Position numbers and translations under genes: made by a program
Shown: piece after piece, positions 33,148 through 42,808 of the stretch
Layout: each line of letters begins with the position of its first letter
Numbering within the stretch: the first letter of the stretch is position 1
Origin: Daejeonella sp.
Lineage (GTDB): Bacteria > Bacteroidota > Bacteroidia > Sphingobacteriales > Sphingobacteriaceae
DNA: 64,000 nt
Direction: 5' to 3'
NCBI RefSeq assembly: GCF_030695525.1
Contig: NZ_JAUYSS010000072.1
Coordinates: forward strand, 62,001 to 126,000
Notes under the pieces: model-generated
The model's database searches: none
What the model was told of the DNA's origin: nothing
Seen by the model: the letters and a program-made list of their open reading frames with translations, nothing else

Positions 33148-35154
33148 ATGGCCAAAAAACTAGAAGCCGAAAAGGAGTTGACTGCTAAACAAGCGGAGCT
33201 TCAGGGCGAAGAAACCACTACGGTTAAACAAAAGGAAACCATTGAATCAGAAGCTGATTCAGTGTCGATCGAAGAGATCAAATCAAAAACACTCATCACC
33301 CCTACAGGCGATTTCGACTGGGATGCTGATGACAAAGGGTTCGGAAATTACAGTGCAGCAGACCGTGAAAAGTTTGAAGAAATGTATGCAGGGACTTTTA
33401 ATTCGATTAATAAGGGCGAGATTATCTCGGGAATTGTTGTATCAATCAACAACAAAGATGTAGTATTGAACATTGGGTTTAAATCTGATGGTTTAGTATC
33501 ACTATCTGAATTCCGTGATACACCTGACCTTAAAATCGGTGACAGCGTTGATGTATTTGTAGAATCACAGGAAGATGCTAACGGTCAGTTAGTATTATCC
33601 CGTAAGCGTGCAAAAACCCAGCGTTCATGGGAAACAATCAATGAAGCTTTGGATCAGGACAAAATCATTACTGGTTTTGTTAAGAGCCGTACAAAAGGTG
33701 GATTAATTGTGGACATTATGGGTGTTGAAGCTTTCCTTCCGGGATCGCAAATCGACATCAAACCTATTCGTGATTACGATATTTACGTTGGTAAAACAAT
33801 GGAATTCAAGGTTGTTAAAATCAATCATGAGTTCAAAAACGTTGTAGTATCACACAAAGTGTTGATTGAAGACGATTTAGAAAATCAAAAAACTGAGATC
33901 GTTGCGAAACTGGAAAAAGGACAAGTACTTGAAGGTACAGTTAAAAACATTACTGATTTCGGTGTGTTTATTGACCTTGGTGGCGTAGACGGTTTATTAC
34001 ACATAACTGATATTTCATGGGGCCGTATTGAACATCCACGTGAAGTATTAAACCTTGATCAAAAGATCAACGTTGTTGTTTTAGACTTTGATGACGAGAA
34101 AAAACGTATCGCATTAGGATTAAAGCAATTAACTCCACACCCTTGGGAAGCATTAGATACGGCATTAGAGATCGGATCTAAAGTTAAAGGAAGAATCGTA
34201 ACTGTTGCAGATTACGGTGCATTCCTTGAAATTACTCCGGGTGTTGAAGGTTTGATTCACGTATCTGAAATGTCATGGTCTCAAAATCTTCGTAACCCTC
34301 AGGAATTCCTGAAAGTTGGCGACGAGGTAGAAGCTCAGGTTTTGACCTTAGATCGTAACGAACGTAAAATGAGCCTTGGTATCAAGCAACTTACTCCGGA
34401 TCCATGGAAAAACATCGGTGAGCGCTACCCTATCGGAAGCAAGCACAAAGCTGTTGTTAAGAACATGACCAATTTTGGTGTATTTGTTGAGATTGAAGAA
34501 GGTATCGACGGATTGATTCATATTTCTGACCTTTCCTGGTCTAAGAAGGTTAATCACCCCAATGAATTCACTAAAGTAGGTGAAGAACTTGATGTAGTTG
34601 TCTTAGAACTTGATGAGGCTAACCGTAAACTGAGCTTAGGCCATAAACAGTTAGAGGAAAATCCTTGGGAAACTTTTGAAACTGTATTTACAATGGATTC
34701 AATCCACGAAGGTACTGTGTTAAAAGTTACTGATAAAGGTGCTATCATTGCTCTACCATATGGTGTTGAAGGATTTGCTCCAACTAAACACATGGTAAAA
34801 GAAGATGGCAGTTCAGTTAAAGCTGAAGAAACTGCAGAATTCAGAATCATTGAATTTAATAAAGATTCTAAGCGTATTGTAGTTTCTCATGCCCGTATTT
34901 GGGAAGAGGCTAAAGCTGAAGAGCGCAAAGAAGAGTTCAACGCTAAAAAGAAAGAAGCTAAAGCAACAACTACTGCCGTTAAAAAGGTAAAAGAGTCTGT
35001 TGAAAAATCAACTTTAGGTGATCTGGGTGTATTGGCACAATTGAAAGAGAAGATGGAAGGTGCAGAAAGCAAAGCCAAGAAAGCTAAGAAAACTGAAGAG
35101 GATGCAGCTGCAAGTACTGAAGCAGCAGAAACTTCCGAAGAAAAAGCAGAATAA
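33148..35154 (+). CDS. rpsA: 30S ribosomal protein S1
   Basis: This 668-aa protein has six S1 RNA-binding domains, starting near residues 90, 171, 258, 342, 429 and 516. The third, fourth and fifth are the best conserved (for example DGLLHITDISW and EGLIHVSEMSW). An acidic N-terminal extension of about 85 residues and a Lys/Glu/Ala-rich C-terminal tail flank them. S1 brings structured mRNAs to the 30S subunit, which matters in a lineage that seldom uses Shine-Dalgarno pairing. A strong terminator follows. Confidence 0.95.
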   Translation: MAKKLEAEKELTAKQAELQGEETTTVKQKETIESEADSVSIEEIKSKTLITPTGDFDWDADDKGFGNYSAADREKFEEMYAGTFNSINKGEIISGIVVSINNKDVVLNIGFKSDGLVSLSEFRDTPDLKIGDSVDVFVESQEDANGQLVLSRKRAKTQRSWETINEALDQDKIITGFVKSRTKGGLIVDIMGVEAFLPGSQIDIKPIRDYDIYVGKTMEFKVVKINHEFKNVVVSHKVLIEDDLENQKTEIVAKLEKGQVLEGTVKNITDFGVFIDLGGVDGLLHITDISWGRIEHPREVLNLDQKINVVVLDFDDEKKRIALGLKQLTPHPWEALDTALEIGSKVKGRIVTVADYGAFLEITPGVEGLIHVSEMSWSQNLRNPQEFLKVGDEVEAQVLTLDRNERKMSLGIKQLTPDPWKNIGERYPIGSKHKAVVKNMTNFGVFVEIEEGIDGLIHISDLSWSKKVNHPNEFTKVGEELDVVVLELDEANRKLSLGHKQLEENPWETFETVFTMDSIHEGTVLKVTDKGAIIALPYGVEGFAPTKHMVKEDGSSVKAEETAEFRIIEFNKDSKRIVVSHARIWEEAKAEERKEEFNAKKKEAKATTTAVKKVKESVEKSTLGDLGVLAQLKEKMEGAESKAKKAKKTEEDAAASTEAAETSEEKAE

Positions 35155-35174
35155 GCTATATCTTATATTCTTGA

Positions 35175-35201
35175 AAGCCCTGATGAAAATCAGGGCTTTT
35201 T
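35175..35201 (+). terminator. Intrinsic terminator of rpsA
   Basis: AAGCCCTGAT (35175-35184) and ATCAGGGCTT (35189-35198) form a perfect ten-pair stem on a GAAA tetraloop, followed by a T-run. Confidence 0.9.
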
Positions 35202-35220
35202 TTGTTTTTACTCATTCTCC

Positions 35221-35238
35221 ACCCGAAAGCTTTCGGGT
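35221..35238. repeat. Perfect 18-bp palindrome
   Basis: ACCCGAAAGCTTTCGGGT is its own reverse complement. It lies between the rpsA terminator and the heptamer array upstream of pyrR. It could be an operator-like site or another intergenic palindromic repeat; nothing decides between these. Confidence 0.5.
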
Positions 35239-35275
35239 CTCCATTCTCAATTCCTTAGCATCTAAAACTTACCTG

Positions 35276-35310
35276 TAAACTTTTAGCTTAATCCTTTCAG
35301 CTTTTAGCTT
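35276..35310. repeat. Heptamer array upstream of pyrR
   Basis: Five consecutive period-7 units: TAAACTT, TTAGCTT, AATCCTT, TCAGCTT, TTAGCTT. Their reverse complements closely match the units after the YdeI-like gene at 57983, so the two arrays belong to one family in opposite orientation. The array covers the -33 region of the pyrR promoter. Confidence 0.7.
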
Positions 35311-35317
35311 TTTTCCC

Positions 35318-35325
35318 TACTTTTG
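35318..35325 (+). promoter_or_regulatory. -7 element of pyrR-pyrB
   Basis: TACTTTTG fits TAnnTTTG exactly. The predicted start is near 35329, so the leader before ATG 35342 is about 13 bases, too short for a classical PyrR attenuator. The -33 region falls inside the heptamer array and lacks TTTG. Confidence 0.5.
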
Positions 35326-35341
35326 CTCAAATTAAACCAAG

Positions 35342-35884
35342 ATGCAAAAACTCACCCTGCTTGACGGTCCGAAATTCCAGATCACCATACAGCGCCTTTG
35401 CCATCAATTAATAGAAAATCACAATCTTTTTGAAAACTCTGTCATATTAGGAATTCAGCCGCGTGGAATTTTTCTTGCAAAACGTATTATCACAGAACTA
35501 AAAATCAGTCTTCCCAAGGTTGAGATTGAAAGCGGAAATCTGGACATAACATTTTTCAGGGATGATTTCCGTCGCAAGGATGGATTATTGATACCAAGCA
35601 GCACAGAAATCGATTTTATTATTGAAGGAAAAAAGGTAATCCTGGTGGATGATGTACTTTGGACCGGCAGAACCATCAGGGCAGCAATGGATGCTTTGCA
35701 ATCATTCGGAAGACCAGAAAAGGTTGAACTTTTAACCCTTGTTGACAGGCGTTTTTCAAGGCACTTACCAATTGAAGCCGATTATATCGGAATTAAGGTT
35801 GACACCATTGCCTCACAAAAAGTTATTGTTAGCTGGAAAGAAACTGATCAAGAGGACAAAGTAATCTTACTATCAGAAAAATAA
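35342..35884 (+). CDS. pyrR: PyrR-type uracil phosphoribosyltransferase
   Basis: This 180-aa phosphoribosyltransferase-fold protein carries the PRPP-binding motif VILVDDVLWTGRT (residues 99-111). Length and family fit PyrR, which in Gram-positives binds pyr mRNA and also has uracil phosphoribosyltransferase activity. Its stop overlaps the start of pyrB by one base (TAATG), a classic pyrRB pair. The leader looks too short for attenuation, so in this organism its role may be mainly enzymatic or indirect. That last point is inference. Confidence 0.9.
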   Translation: MQKLTLLDGPKFQITIQRLCHQLIENHNLFENSVILGIQPRGIFLAKRIITELKISLPKVEIESGNLDITFFRDDFRRKDGLLIPSSTEIDFIIEGKKVILVDDVLWTGRTIRAAMDALQSFGRPEKVELLTLVDRRFSRHLPIEADYIGIKVDTIASQKVIVSWKETDQEDKVILLSEK

Positions 35885-36825
35885 TGGCAGAACCAATTCA
35901 AACGTTAAGCACTAATCACCTGCTGGGAATTAAGGATCTCACTACCAGAGATATTGAATTGATTTTTGAAACTGCCGATACCTTTAAAGATGTATTGAAC
36001 CGGCCCATTAAAAAGGTACCCTCCCTGCGGGATATCACCATTGCGAATATTTTCTTTGAAAACTCGACACGTACACGTCTTTCCTTTGAACTTGCTCAGA
36101 AAAGGCTTTCTGCAGACATAGTAAATTTTGCTGCATCTTCCTCCTCTGTCAGTAAAGGGGAAACCCTGATTGATACAGTGAATAACATTTTGTCAATGAA
36201 AGTTGACATGGTCGTTATGCGACACCCCTATCCTGGTGCTGCTGTATTTTTAAGTAAGCACGTTAAGGCCCAGATTGTGAATGCGGGAGATGGTGCGCAT
36301 GAGCATCCTACACAAGCACTTCTTGATGCCTTTTCGATCCGGGAGAGATATGGAGAAGTCAGAGGAAAGAAAATTGCCATTATTGGTGATGTACTTCATT
36401 CACGCGTTGCACTTTCAAACATTCTCTGTCTCCACAAATTAGGTGCTGAAGTAATGGTTTGTGGACCCAGTACACTAATCCCCAGGTATATTGAAACATT
36501 GGGTGTAAAGATTGAACATGACCTTATGAAGGCTTTAAACTGGTGCGATGTCGCAAATATGCTTCGTATACAACTCGAACGTCAGGATATTAAATACTTC
36601 CCATCTTTAAGGGAATATTCCATGATGTATGGTTTGAATAAGCATATCCTTAACTCACTGGATAAGGAAATCACCGTAATGCATCCCGGCCCTATCAACC
36701 GGGGGGTCGAAATCACCAGCGACGTTGCTGATAGTAAGCAGTCAATCATCCTTGATCAGGTTGAAAACGGGGTAGCTATCCGGATGGCTGTATTATATCT
36801 ACTTGCGAACCAGGGGAACAAGTAA
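35884..36825 (+). CDS. pyrB: Aspartate carbamoyltransferase catalytic subunit
   Basis: This 313-aa enzyme joins carbamoyl phosphate and aspartate in pyrimidine synthesis. STRTR (residues 61-65) binds carbamoyl phosphate. HPTQALLDAFSI and the MHPGPINRGVEI segment are further PyrB signatures that separate it from ornithine carbamoyltransferase. No regulatory subunit gene (pyrI) follows. It is coupled to pyrR by overlapping start and stop. A gap of 153 bases with no clear hairpin follows. Confidence 0.96.
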   Translation: MAEPIQTLSTNHLLGIKDLTTRDIELIFETADTFKDVLNRPIKKVPSLRDITIANIFFENSTRTRLSFELAQKRLSADIVNFAASSSSVSKGETLIDTVNNILSMKVDMVVMRHPYPGAAVFLSKHVKAQIVNAGDGAHEHPTQALLDAFSIRERYGEVRGKKIAIIGDVLHSRVALSNILCLHKLGAEVMVCGPSTLIPRYIETLGVKIEHDLMKALNWCDVANMLRIQLERQDIKYFPSLREYSMMYGLNKHILNSLDKEITVMHPGPINRGVEITSDVADSKQSIILDQVENGVAIRMAVLYLLANQGNK

Positions 36826-36978
36826 CTCAATTGTTGACCTGATTTTACTGATTATCTCATCTACTATAACATCATTTACTATTTTCCGTTAATACTCTGT
36901 TTTCAACACATGTTAATTACTAATGTGAATAGCCTTAGGGCCTTTAGATTAAATTAGCGAATATTATTTTGGTTACTT

Positions 36979-39900
36979 ATGCTCAGACAATACGCAATCT
37001 TCACACTACTGCTTACATTTTTAGCCACCCCACTCTTTGCTCAAAATACGGCATGGATTGAAATAAATCAGTTCTATAAAGGTGGAATAGAATTGTTGGA
37101 TCAGGGAAAATATGCCGCAGCAGCACAACAATTTGGTCGTGCAAGCAAATTTGAACAAAAAAGCTCTGTGCGGGCAGAATTAAATCCGGAATTAAGTCTG
37201 ATAAAAGAAAATTCCCAGTATTATATAGCTTTTTGTGCCCTTGAATTAGGGAACAGTGATGCAGAATCTTTATTTATCGATTTTATCAATAAGTATCCGG
37301 CAAGCAATTACACTAAACTCGCTTATTATCATCTTGGAAGATCCTATTTTTCAAAGAAAAACTACCCTAAAACCATAGAATGGCTAACAAAACTCGAAGG
37401 AAATAATATTTCCGGAAAAGAATCTTCAGAATACAGATATAAACTGGCTTATTCTTATTTCGAAATCAAAGACAATGATAAAGCAAAACCAATATTTGCT
37501 GAATTGAGAAACGAGAAAAGCACGTATAATGAGCTCTCTATCTATTACTATGCTTATATCAGCTACCTGCAAAAGGATTACAAAACTGCTTTAACTGAGT
37601 TTGAAAGACTAAAGGGGTCAAAATCTTATGAAACTAGTTATCCCTATTATATTTCGGCGATGTACTTCCTGGATCAGCGTTATGATGATGTGCTAAACTA
37701 TGCGATACCAATATTGAATTCTACTAAACAAGTCTATGAAACAGAAATGTTCCGGATAGTAGGTGCTTCATACTTTGCAAAGTCTGATTACACTAATGCA
37801 GGTGTTTATTATAAAAACTTTCAGCAAAATGATCAGGGTAAAACTCAAAACAATCAGGATAATTATCAGATTGGTTATACCTGGTATAAACTAAAAGATT
37901 ACAAGAATGCAATAGTTGAGCTTGAAAAACTGGAAACAACAGATCAGTATTTCCAGAGTGGAATGATTGCTCTGGGCGAGTCATTTCTAAAAACAGATAA
38001 TAAACAAGGTGCGAGAAGTGCTTTTTTTAAAGCCTCAAGGTTAGATTATGATAAAAAATTACAGGAAGAAGGTTTATTCAATTATGCGAAATTATCCTAT
38101 GAACTTGATTTTCATCAGGTTGCTTTAGACGCTACCCAACAATTCATTAAAACATACTCCTATTCAGAAAAGCTGGATGAAGCTAAAATTCTACTGGGTG
38201 AAATCTTGCTCAGCACAAAAAATTACAAAGATGCAATTGATATCCTCGAGAGCATTCCCAATAGAAACCGGGAGGCCAACGCTGTCTATCAAAAAGTTAC
38301 CTATTTCCGCGGACTTGAATACTATAATGAAAGGGCATTTCAGAATGGAATTTCCATGTTCATGCGCTCAAATACTAATGCGGTAGACAATGAGATCCAT
38401 GCCCTATCAACCTACTGGCTGGCAGAAGCGATGTACGAGGTCAGGAAGTTTGGTGAATCGGTTGACAACTTTGAGAAGTTTATGACTCTTCCGGCTGCAA
38501 AAAGAACCGATGTATTCAATTTTGCACATTATGCATTGGCATATGCTGCTTTTGAACATGAAAATTACAGAAAAGCAGCTACCTATTTCAAGCGATTCCT
38601 GCAAGGGAATGAAAAAGATGTGAATACTATCAATGATGCAGTACTTCGGCTAGCCGACTCCTATTTTGTATTAAAAGATTATGGTGATGCATTAGGCTAT
38701 TATGACCGGATTATCTCCTATAAAACATCTAGTGAGGATTATGCAATGTTTCAACGGGGTATGATCCAGGGTTTACAAGGACAGAATGATTTAAAAATTG
38801 CAACTCATCAATCTTTATTAAAACAATTTCCGAAGTCCAATTATTCGGATGACGCCGGATTTGAAATTGCATATACCTATTTTATCAAAGGCGATTACGA
38901 AATTGCAAAAGCTGATCTTAGTTCATTAATTGAAAAATATCCGCGAAGCAGTTATGTACCAAGAGCCCTGATCACTATTGGACTGGTTGAGTTAAATCAG
39001 GATCAGGAAGAATCTGCATTGATTACCTTTAAACGCGTAATCAGTGAATACTCTACTACTGATGAAGCCAAACTTGCACTTGAGTCTATAAAGAATATAT
39101 ATCTGCAAAGATCGGATGCATCAGGATTCCTGGATTATGCAAACAGTACAAGTATTGGAAACCTTAGTTCTTATGAACAGGACTACATTACCTTCCAGGC
39201 TGCAAACAACCGCTTTTTAAACGGTGATTATCAGGGTACTTTTGAATCTGTCAATGCCTATTTTGATAAGTTTCCAAAAGGTGTTCATGATAAACATGCC
39301 AGATTTATCAGGGCTGAAAGTCTGGTACGACTGAAACGTCCGGATGAAGCTATTCCTGATTACGAATATATACTGAACGACTGGACAAGCGATTATACAG
39401 AAAGAGCACTTATGAGTATTGCGAAAATTTACATCGCTCAGAAAAAGTATAACGAAGCCATAGTTCATTTGAAAAAACTGGAGCTAACCTCAGAGTACAA
39501 AGCAAATTACAATTTCGCAGTCAACAATCTGATGGAAGCCTATTCCAGTATGAACATGCCTGATGAAACCCTTAAATATGTCAAATTCATCAGGGAATCT
39601 GATAAATCGTCTGAAGAAGATATCTTCAGGGCAGGTCTTTATGCCGGTAAAGCGGATCTGGCTATCGGTGATACGGTTCAGGCTGTAAAAGAAATAGAAG
39701 CTATTGCAGATAAGACTCAAACTGTTACGGGCGCAGAAGCGAAGTATATCCTGGCAGATCTCCAGTATAAAAAACGTGACTATAAAAAATCACTTGCAAC
39801 TGCATTTGATCTGACTAATAAAATGCCTTCTCATGATTACTGGGTTGCAAAAACATATATCCTTATCGCAGACAACTATGTGGCAATGAAGGATATTTTT

Positions 39901-40011
39901 CAGGCAAAGAGTACTCTTCAAAGTATCATTGAAAATTATGATGTAAAAGAAGATGGTATTCTGTTGCTGGCTAAAGAAAAGTTGGATTTACTGAATAAAC
40001 GCACTAAATAA
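36979..40011 (+). CDS. Large exported TPR-repeat protein heading a TonB-module operon
   Basis: This 1010-aa protein has a signal peptide (about residues 1-22, ending LFAQ) and then almost continuous tetratricopeptide-like repeats to the end. The recurring pattern is aromatic plus KDYxxA, for example KLAYYHLGRSYFSKKNY and AYTYFIKGDYEIAKADL. It should be a long periplasmic solenoid scaffold. It has no enzymatic motif. The stop overlaps the start of the barrel gene by one base (TAATG), so the two products are probably made in a fixed ratio and may bind each other. It heads a seven-gene operon ending in folC. Confidence 0.85.
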   Translation: MLRQYAIFTLLLTFLATPLFAQNTAWIEINQFYKGGIELLDQGKYAAAAQQFGRASKFEQKSSVRAELNPELSLIKENSQYYIAFCALELGNSDAESLFIDFINKYPASNYTKLAYYHLGRSYFSKKNYPKTIEWLTKLEGNNISGKESSEYRYKLAYSYFEIKDNDKAKPIFAELRNEKSTYNELSIYYYAYISYLQKDYKTALTEFERLKGSKSYETSYPYYISAMYFLDQRYDDVLNYAIPILNSTKQVYETEMFRIVGASYFAKSDYTNAGVYYKNFQQNDQGKTQNNQDNYQIGYTWYKLKDYKNAIVELEKLETTDQYFQSGMIALGESFLKTDNKQGARSAFFKASRLDYDKKLQEEGLFNYAKLSYELDFHQVALDATQQFIKTYSYSEKLDEAKILLGEILLSTKNYKDAIDILESIPNRNREANAVYQKVTYFRGLEYYNERAFQNGISMFMRSNTNAVDNEIHALSTYWLAEAMYEVRKFGESVDNFEKFMTLPAAKRTDVFNFAHYALAYAAFEHENYRKAATYFKRFLQGNEKDVNTINDAVLRLADSYFVLKDYGDALGYYDRIISYKTSSEDYAMFQRGMIQGLQGQNDLKIATHQSLLKQFPKSNYSDDAGFEIAYTYFIKGDYEIAKADLSSLIEKYPRSSYVPRALITIGLVELNQDQEESALITFKRVISEYSTTDEAKLALESIKNIYLQRSDASGFLDYANSTSIGNLSSYEQDYITFQAANNRFLNGDYQGTFESVNAYFDKFPKGVHDKHARFIRAESLVRLKRPDEAIPDYEYILNDWTSDYTERALMSIAKIYIAQKKYNEAIVHLKKLELTSEYKANYNFAVNNLMEAYSSMNMPDETLKYVKFIRESDKSSEEDIFRAGLYAGKADLAIGDTVQAVKEIEAIADKTQTVTGAEAKYILADLQYKKRDYKKSLATAFDLTNKMPSHDYWVAKTYILIADNYVAMKDIFQAKSTLQSIIENYDVKEDGILLLAKEKLDLLNKRTK

Positions 40012-41690
40012 TGAATACAAATACTTTTAAATATTCTCTGTTCTTAAGCCTATTTAGTTTATCGGTATTGACCAGTGCGCAGGACAAAAAAGATCAGAAT
40101 CCACCGGCTCAGCAGCCCCCTGGCGGTGCAACACTTCTCGAAGAAATTGAGGTTGTACGGCCATATAAACCGGTTCTGGCAGACGCTGTTAAAATCAGAC
40201 GGAATCCTGACATGAATACAGTTGCGGCATTTAAACCTGTACTAACTTATACAATAATCGATAAAAAACTGGACCTGAATTCCAATATCAAGGAATTACA
40301 GGCACAGAAAATGGCGGATGAACTGCCAGTAGTTCAGAGCAATAACTACGCAAAAGCAGGTGCCGGAAATTTCAATACAGCATTAGGTGAGGTCTATCTC
40401 AATACAGGCAGGGATGAAGCTTTGCAGGGCGGAGCGTTTTTTAAACACCTTTCACAAAAAGGCAATCTGGATATGCAGCAATTTTCAAAACAGGAATTCG
40501 GCTTGTTTGGAAGATCAATCGCAGATGATTATGCATTAAGCGGTAGATTGATCTACGATAGAAATGCCACTAACTTTTATGGTTTTGATCCGGTTTCTTC
40601 GATACCTGCCGATATGAGTAAACAACGCTTCAGTACAATCGGTGCCGAAGCAGAGATCGCAAACAATTACTCTGAATCTTCCACATTCAATTACTCTGCA
40701 AATATCAATGCTTACCAGTTCAGTAATATTGATGATGCCCGTGAAAGTTCAGTATTACTTCAGGGATCACTTAATAAAGTTGTAAAACAATCAAACATCG
40801 GTGTAAACTCTTCAATAGATTTAACTTCTACAAAAGACCTCGCTTATAAGGTCGGAAACAATATTCTGAGAGCCAACCCGTACATAAAGCTAAGTGCAGG
40901 TGGTTTTAACCTGAATCTTGGAGCAAATATTGTTCAGGAATTCGGTACACAGTCAAGGCTTAATATTTTCCCGGCAGTTGCAGCCGAACTTCCCATCATA
41001 ATGGGATATGCTACGATATTTGCAGGTGTCAACGGAGATGTTTTAAAGACAAATCTGAGAGATCTTGCCTTTGAGAATCCTTACCTGAATAAGAATATCG
41101 GCATAAAAAATTCCCTTGAGAAAATGAATATATATGGTGGTGTAAAAGGAAATGCCAGTGCTGAATTCGGCTATAAAATAATGGCCTGGTACAAAACAAT
41201 GGAGGATCTTCAATTATTTGTAAACAGTCAGGCACTCGTAAACCGATTTGAAACTATTTACGACAATGGGCAAAGTAAGATTCTCGGACTTGAAGGTGAG
41301 ATCAATGTTAAAGCATCAGAATTTCTGAACCTGACCGCTAAGGCACAACTCTTTGATTATCAGTTGGCTTCAGAGCAAGAAGCATGGTTCAAACCTAAGC
41401 TCAGACTGATGTCAAATGCAAGGTTTCAGATAAACCGAAAAGTATTCATAGATGCAGAATTGTTATTCCAGGAAGAGGTCTACGCCAGGGTAAATGGTAC
41501 CCCTGGAACATTTACATCAAAAAGCTTAAATGGCTTCATTGACATAAGTGCCGGGGCAGAATATAAGGTGAACAATAAAATCGGGGTATATTTACGGGCT
41601 AATAACCTTACCGGACAGTCATATCAAAGATTTCTTTATTATCCAAGGCTGGGGATGAATGTATTGGGCGGAATAAATTATGCATTCTGA
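40011..41690 (+). CDS. TonB-receptor-like outer-membrane barrel without a plug domain
   Basis: This 559-aa protein has a signal peptide (about residues 1-24). The N-terminal part holds a proline/glutamine stretch and then EIEVVRPYKPVLADAVKIRR, a segment conserved in this protein family. From about residue 110 to the end, strand-rich sequence finishes with a terminal Phe, as in TonB-dependent receptors. I see no plug domain, and the length is well below the usual 700-1000 residues. It lies in an operon with ExbB, ExbD and a TonB-like gene, so energy coupling is likely. The conserved segment may replace the usual TonB box, which is speculative. Confidence 0.72.
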   Translation: MNTNTFKYSLFLSLFSLSVLTSAQDKKDQNPPAQQPPGGATLLEEIEVVRPYKPVLADAVKIRRNPDMNTVAAFKPVLTYTIIDKKLDLNSNIKELQAQKMADELPVVQSNNYAKAGAGNFNTALGEVYLNTGRDEALQGGAFFKHLSQKGNLDMQQFSKQEFGLFGRSIADDYALSGRLIYDRNATNFYGFDPVSSIPADMSKQRFSTIGAEAEIANNYSESSTFNYSANINAYQFSNIDDARESSVLLQGSLNKVVKQSNIGVNSSIDLTSTKDLAYKVGNNILRANPYIKLSAGGFNLNLGANIVQEFGTQSRLNIFPAVAAELPIIMGYATIFAGVNGDVLKTNLRDLAFENPYLNKNIGIKNSLEKMNIYGGVKGNASAEFGYKIMAWYKTMEDLQLFVNSQALVNRFETIYDNGQSKILGLEGEINVKASEFLNLTAKAQLFDYQLASEQEAWFKPKLRLMSNARFQINRKVFIDAELLFQEEVYARVNGTPGTFTSKSLNGFIDISAGAEYKVNNKIGVYLRANNLTGQSYQRFLYYPRLGMNVLGGINYAF

Positions 41691-41735
41691 TCCATTTTTT
41701 GGCTAATGAGAATTAAAAATTAACTTTACCACCCA

Positions 41736-42806
41736 ATGGAGATCGGACTTTACATCGCAGAATTGTTAGGTGAGCAGGATGAAGTAAGCGTCGCTGGTTT
41801 AGGTACTTTTTTTAAAGAAAGGGTTGCCGGTACATATGATAAACAAAGTAATTTATTTTATCCACCTTCCTACCATTTATCATTTAAAGAAGATGTCTTC
41901 AACTTTTCAGGATTAAGTGAATATATCAGCCTGAAAAGAAGCCTTAGTATTTCGTCTTCAGAAGAATTGATCAAGAAGTTCACCGAAACTATACTTGATG
42001 TACTGAATGGTTCTGATGCAGTGGAAATAAATCACCTTGGCAGCCTGTATAAAAGGAATAATCACCTGACTTTCAAGCCTTCCGACAGTTTTGGAATTGC
42101 TGATAAATTTTATGGTTTAAAACCAATTCCAGAGCTAAATGTAGCTGCAGGTCCTCTGATAGAGCAAAAAGATATCCAAACAGAGGTTCATGAAAATAAA
42201 TACAAGCCTGAAAATCCCGAATCTGAAGAAGAAGTTTTTGAACAGGCACCTAAAGCCAGGCTTGTGCCAATTCTAATGATCAGTTTTATTGCAATTATTG
42301 CATCCCTGCTTGCCTTATTCTATTTTGACAAGAGTTTCAATCATTTTGTAAAAGACATAATATACCCAAAAGCTAAACCTGCAGCTTTACCTGAAACTAT
42401 GACCGATTCAGGGGCTGCTTCTGTAGTATTAGATTCTATTGTTGAGCCGCTTGATAGTAGCGGGACTATAAAAACGGAAATTCAGGAAGAATCCAAAACT
42501 AATATTGAAGCTCAGGCAACTGTTGCATCACTTGAAGAAAAAATTCCGGCTGCCAACCAGGATATAAGCTACGAAATTATTGTTGCTGCATTTTCGAGAA
42601 AAATTGATGCAGAGACTTATATAAAGGAAATGGATTCAAGAGGTATAAAGGCAAAAATTGTTGAGAATTTACCAGGAAAAATGCTTAAAATCAGCCTTGG
42701 AACGTTTAGTGAAGAAGAGCCGGCTACTATTGAACTTAATCGAATTCAAAAAGAGATAAATAAAGATGCCTGGATAGCCAGGGTTAAACCGTTAAAAAAT
42801 CCATAA
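41736..42806 (+). CDS. HU-CCDC81-like and SPOR-domain membrane protein
   Basis: This 356-aa protein begins with two HU-like (CCDC81-type prokaryotic) domains (about residues 1-55 and 65-130; VSVAGLGTFF and VEINHLGSLYKR). An acidic linker, one transmembrane helix (about 176-197) and a disordered segment follow, then a C-terminal SPOR domain (about 283-352; YEIIVAAFSRKIDAETYIKE). SPOR domains bind denuded peptidoglycan, so the tail should be periplasmic and the HU-like part cytoplasmic. DNA binding by the HU-like part is possible but unproven. It lies two bases before exbB. Confidence 0.83.
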   Translation: MEIGLYIAELLGEQDEVSVAGLGTFFKERVAGTYDKQSNLFYPPSYHLSFKEDVFNFSGLSEYISLKRSLSISSSEELIKKFTETILDVLNGSDAVEINHLGSLYKRNNHLTFKPSDSFGIADKFYGLKPIPELNVAAGPLIEQKDIQTEVHENKYKPENPESEEEVFEQAPKARLVPILMISFIAIIASLLALFYFDKSFNHFVKDIIYPKAKPAALPETMTDSGAASVVLDSIVEPLDSSGTIKTEIQEESKTNIEAQATVASLEEKIPAANQDISYEIIVAAFSRKIDAETYIKEMDSRGIKAKIVENLPGKMLKISLGTFSEEEPATIELNRIQKEINKDAWIARVKPLKNP

Positions 42807-42808
42807 GA

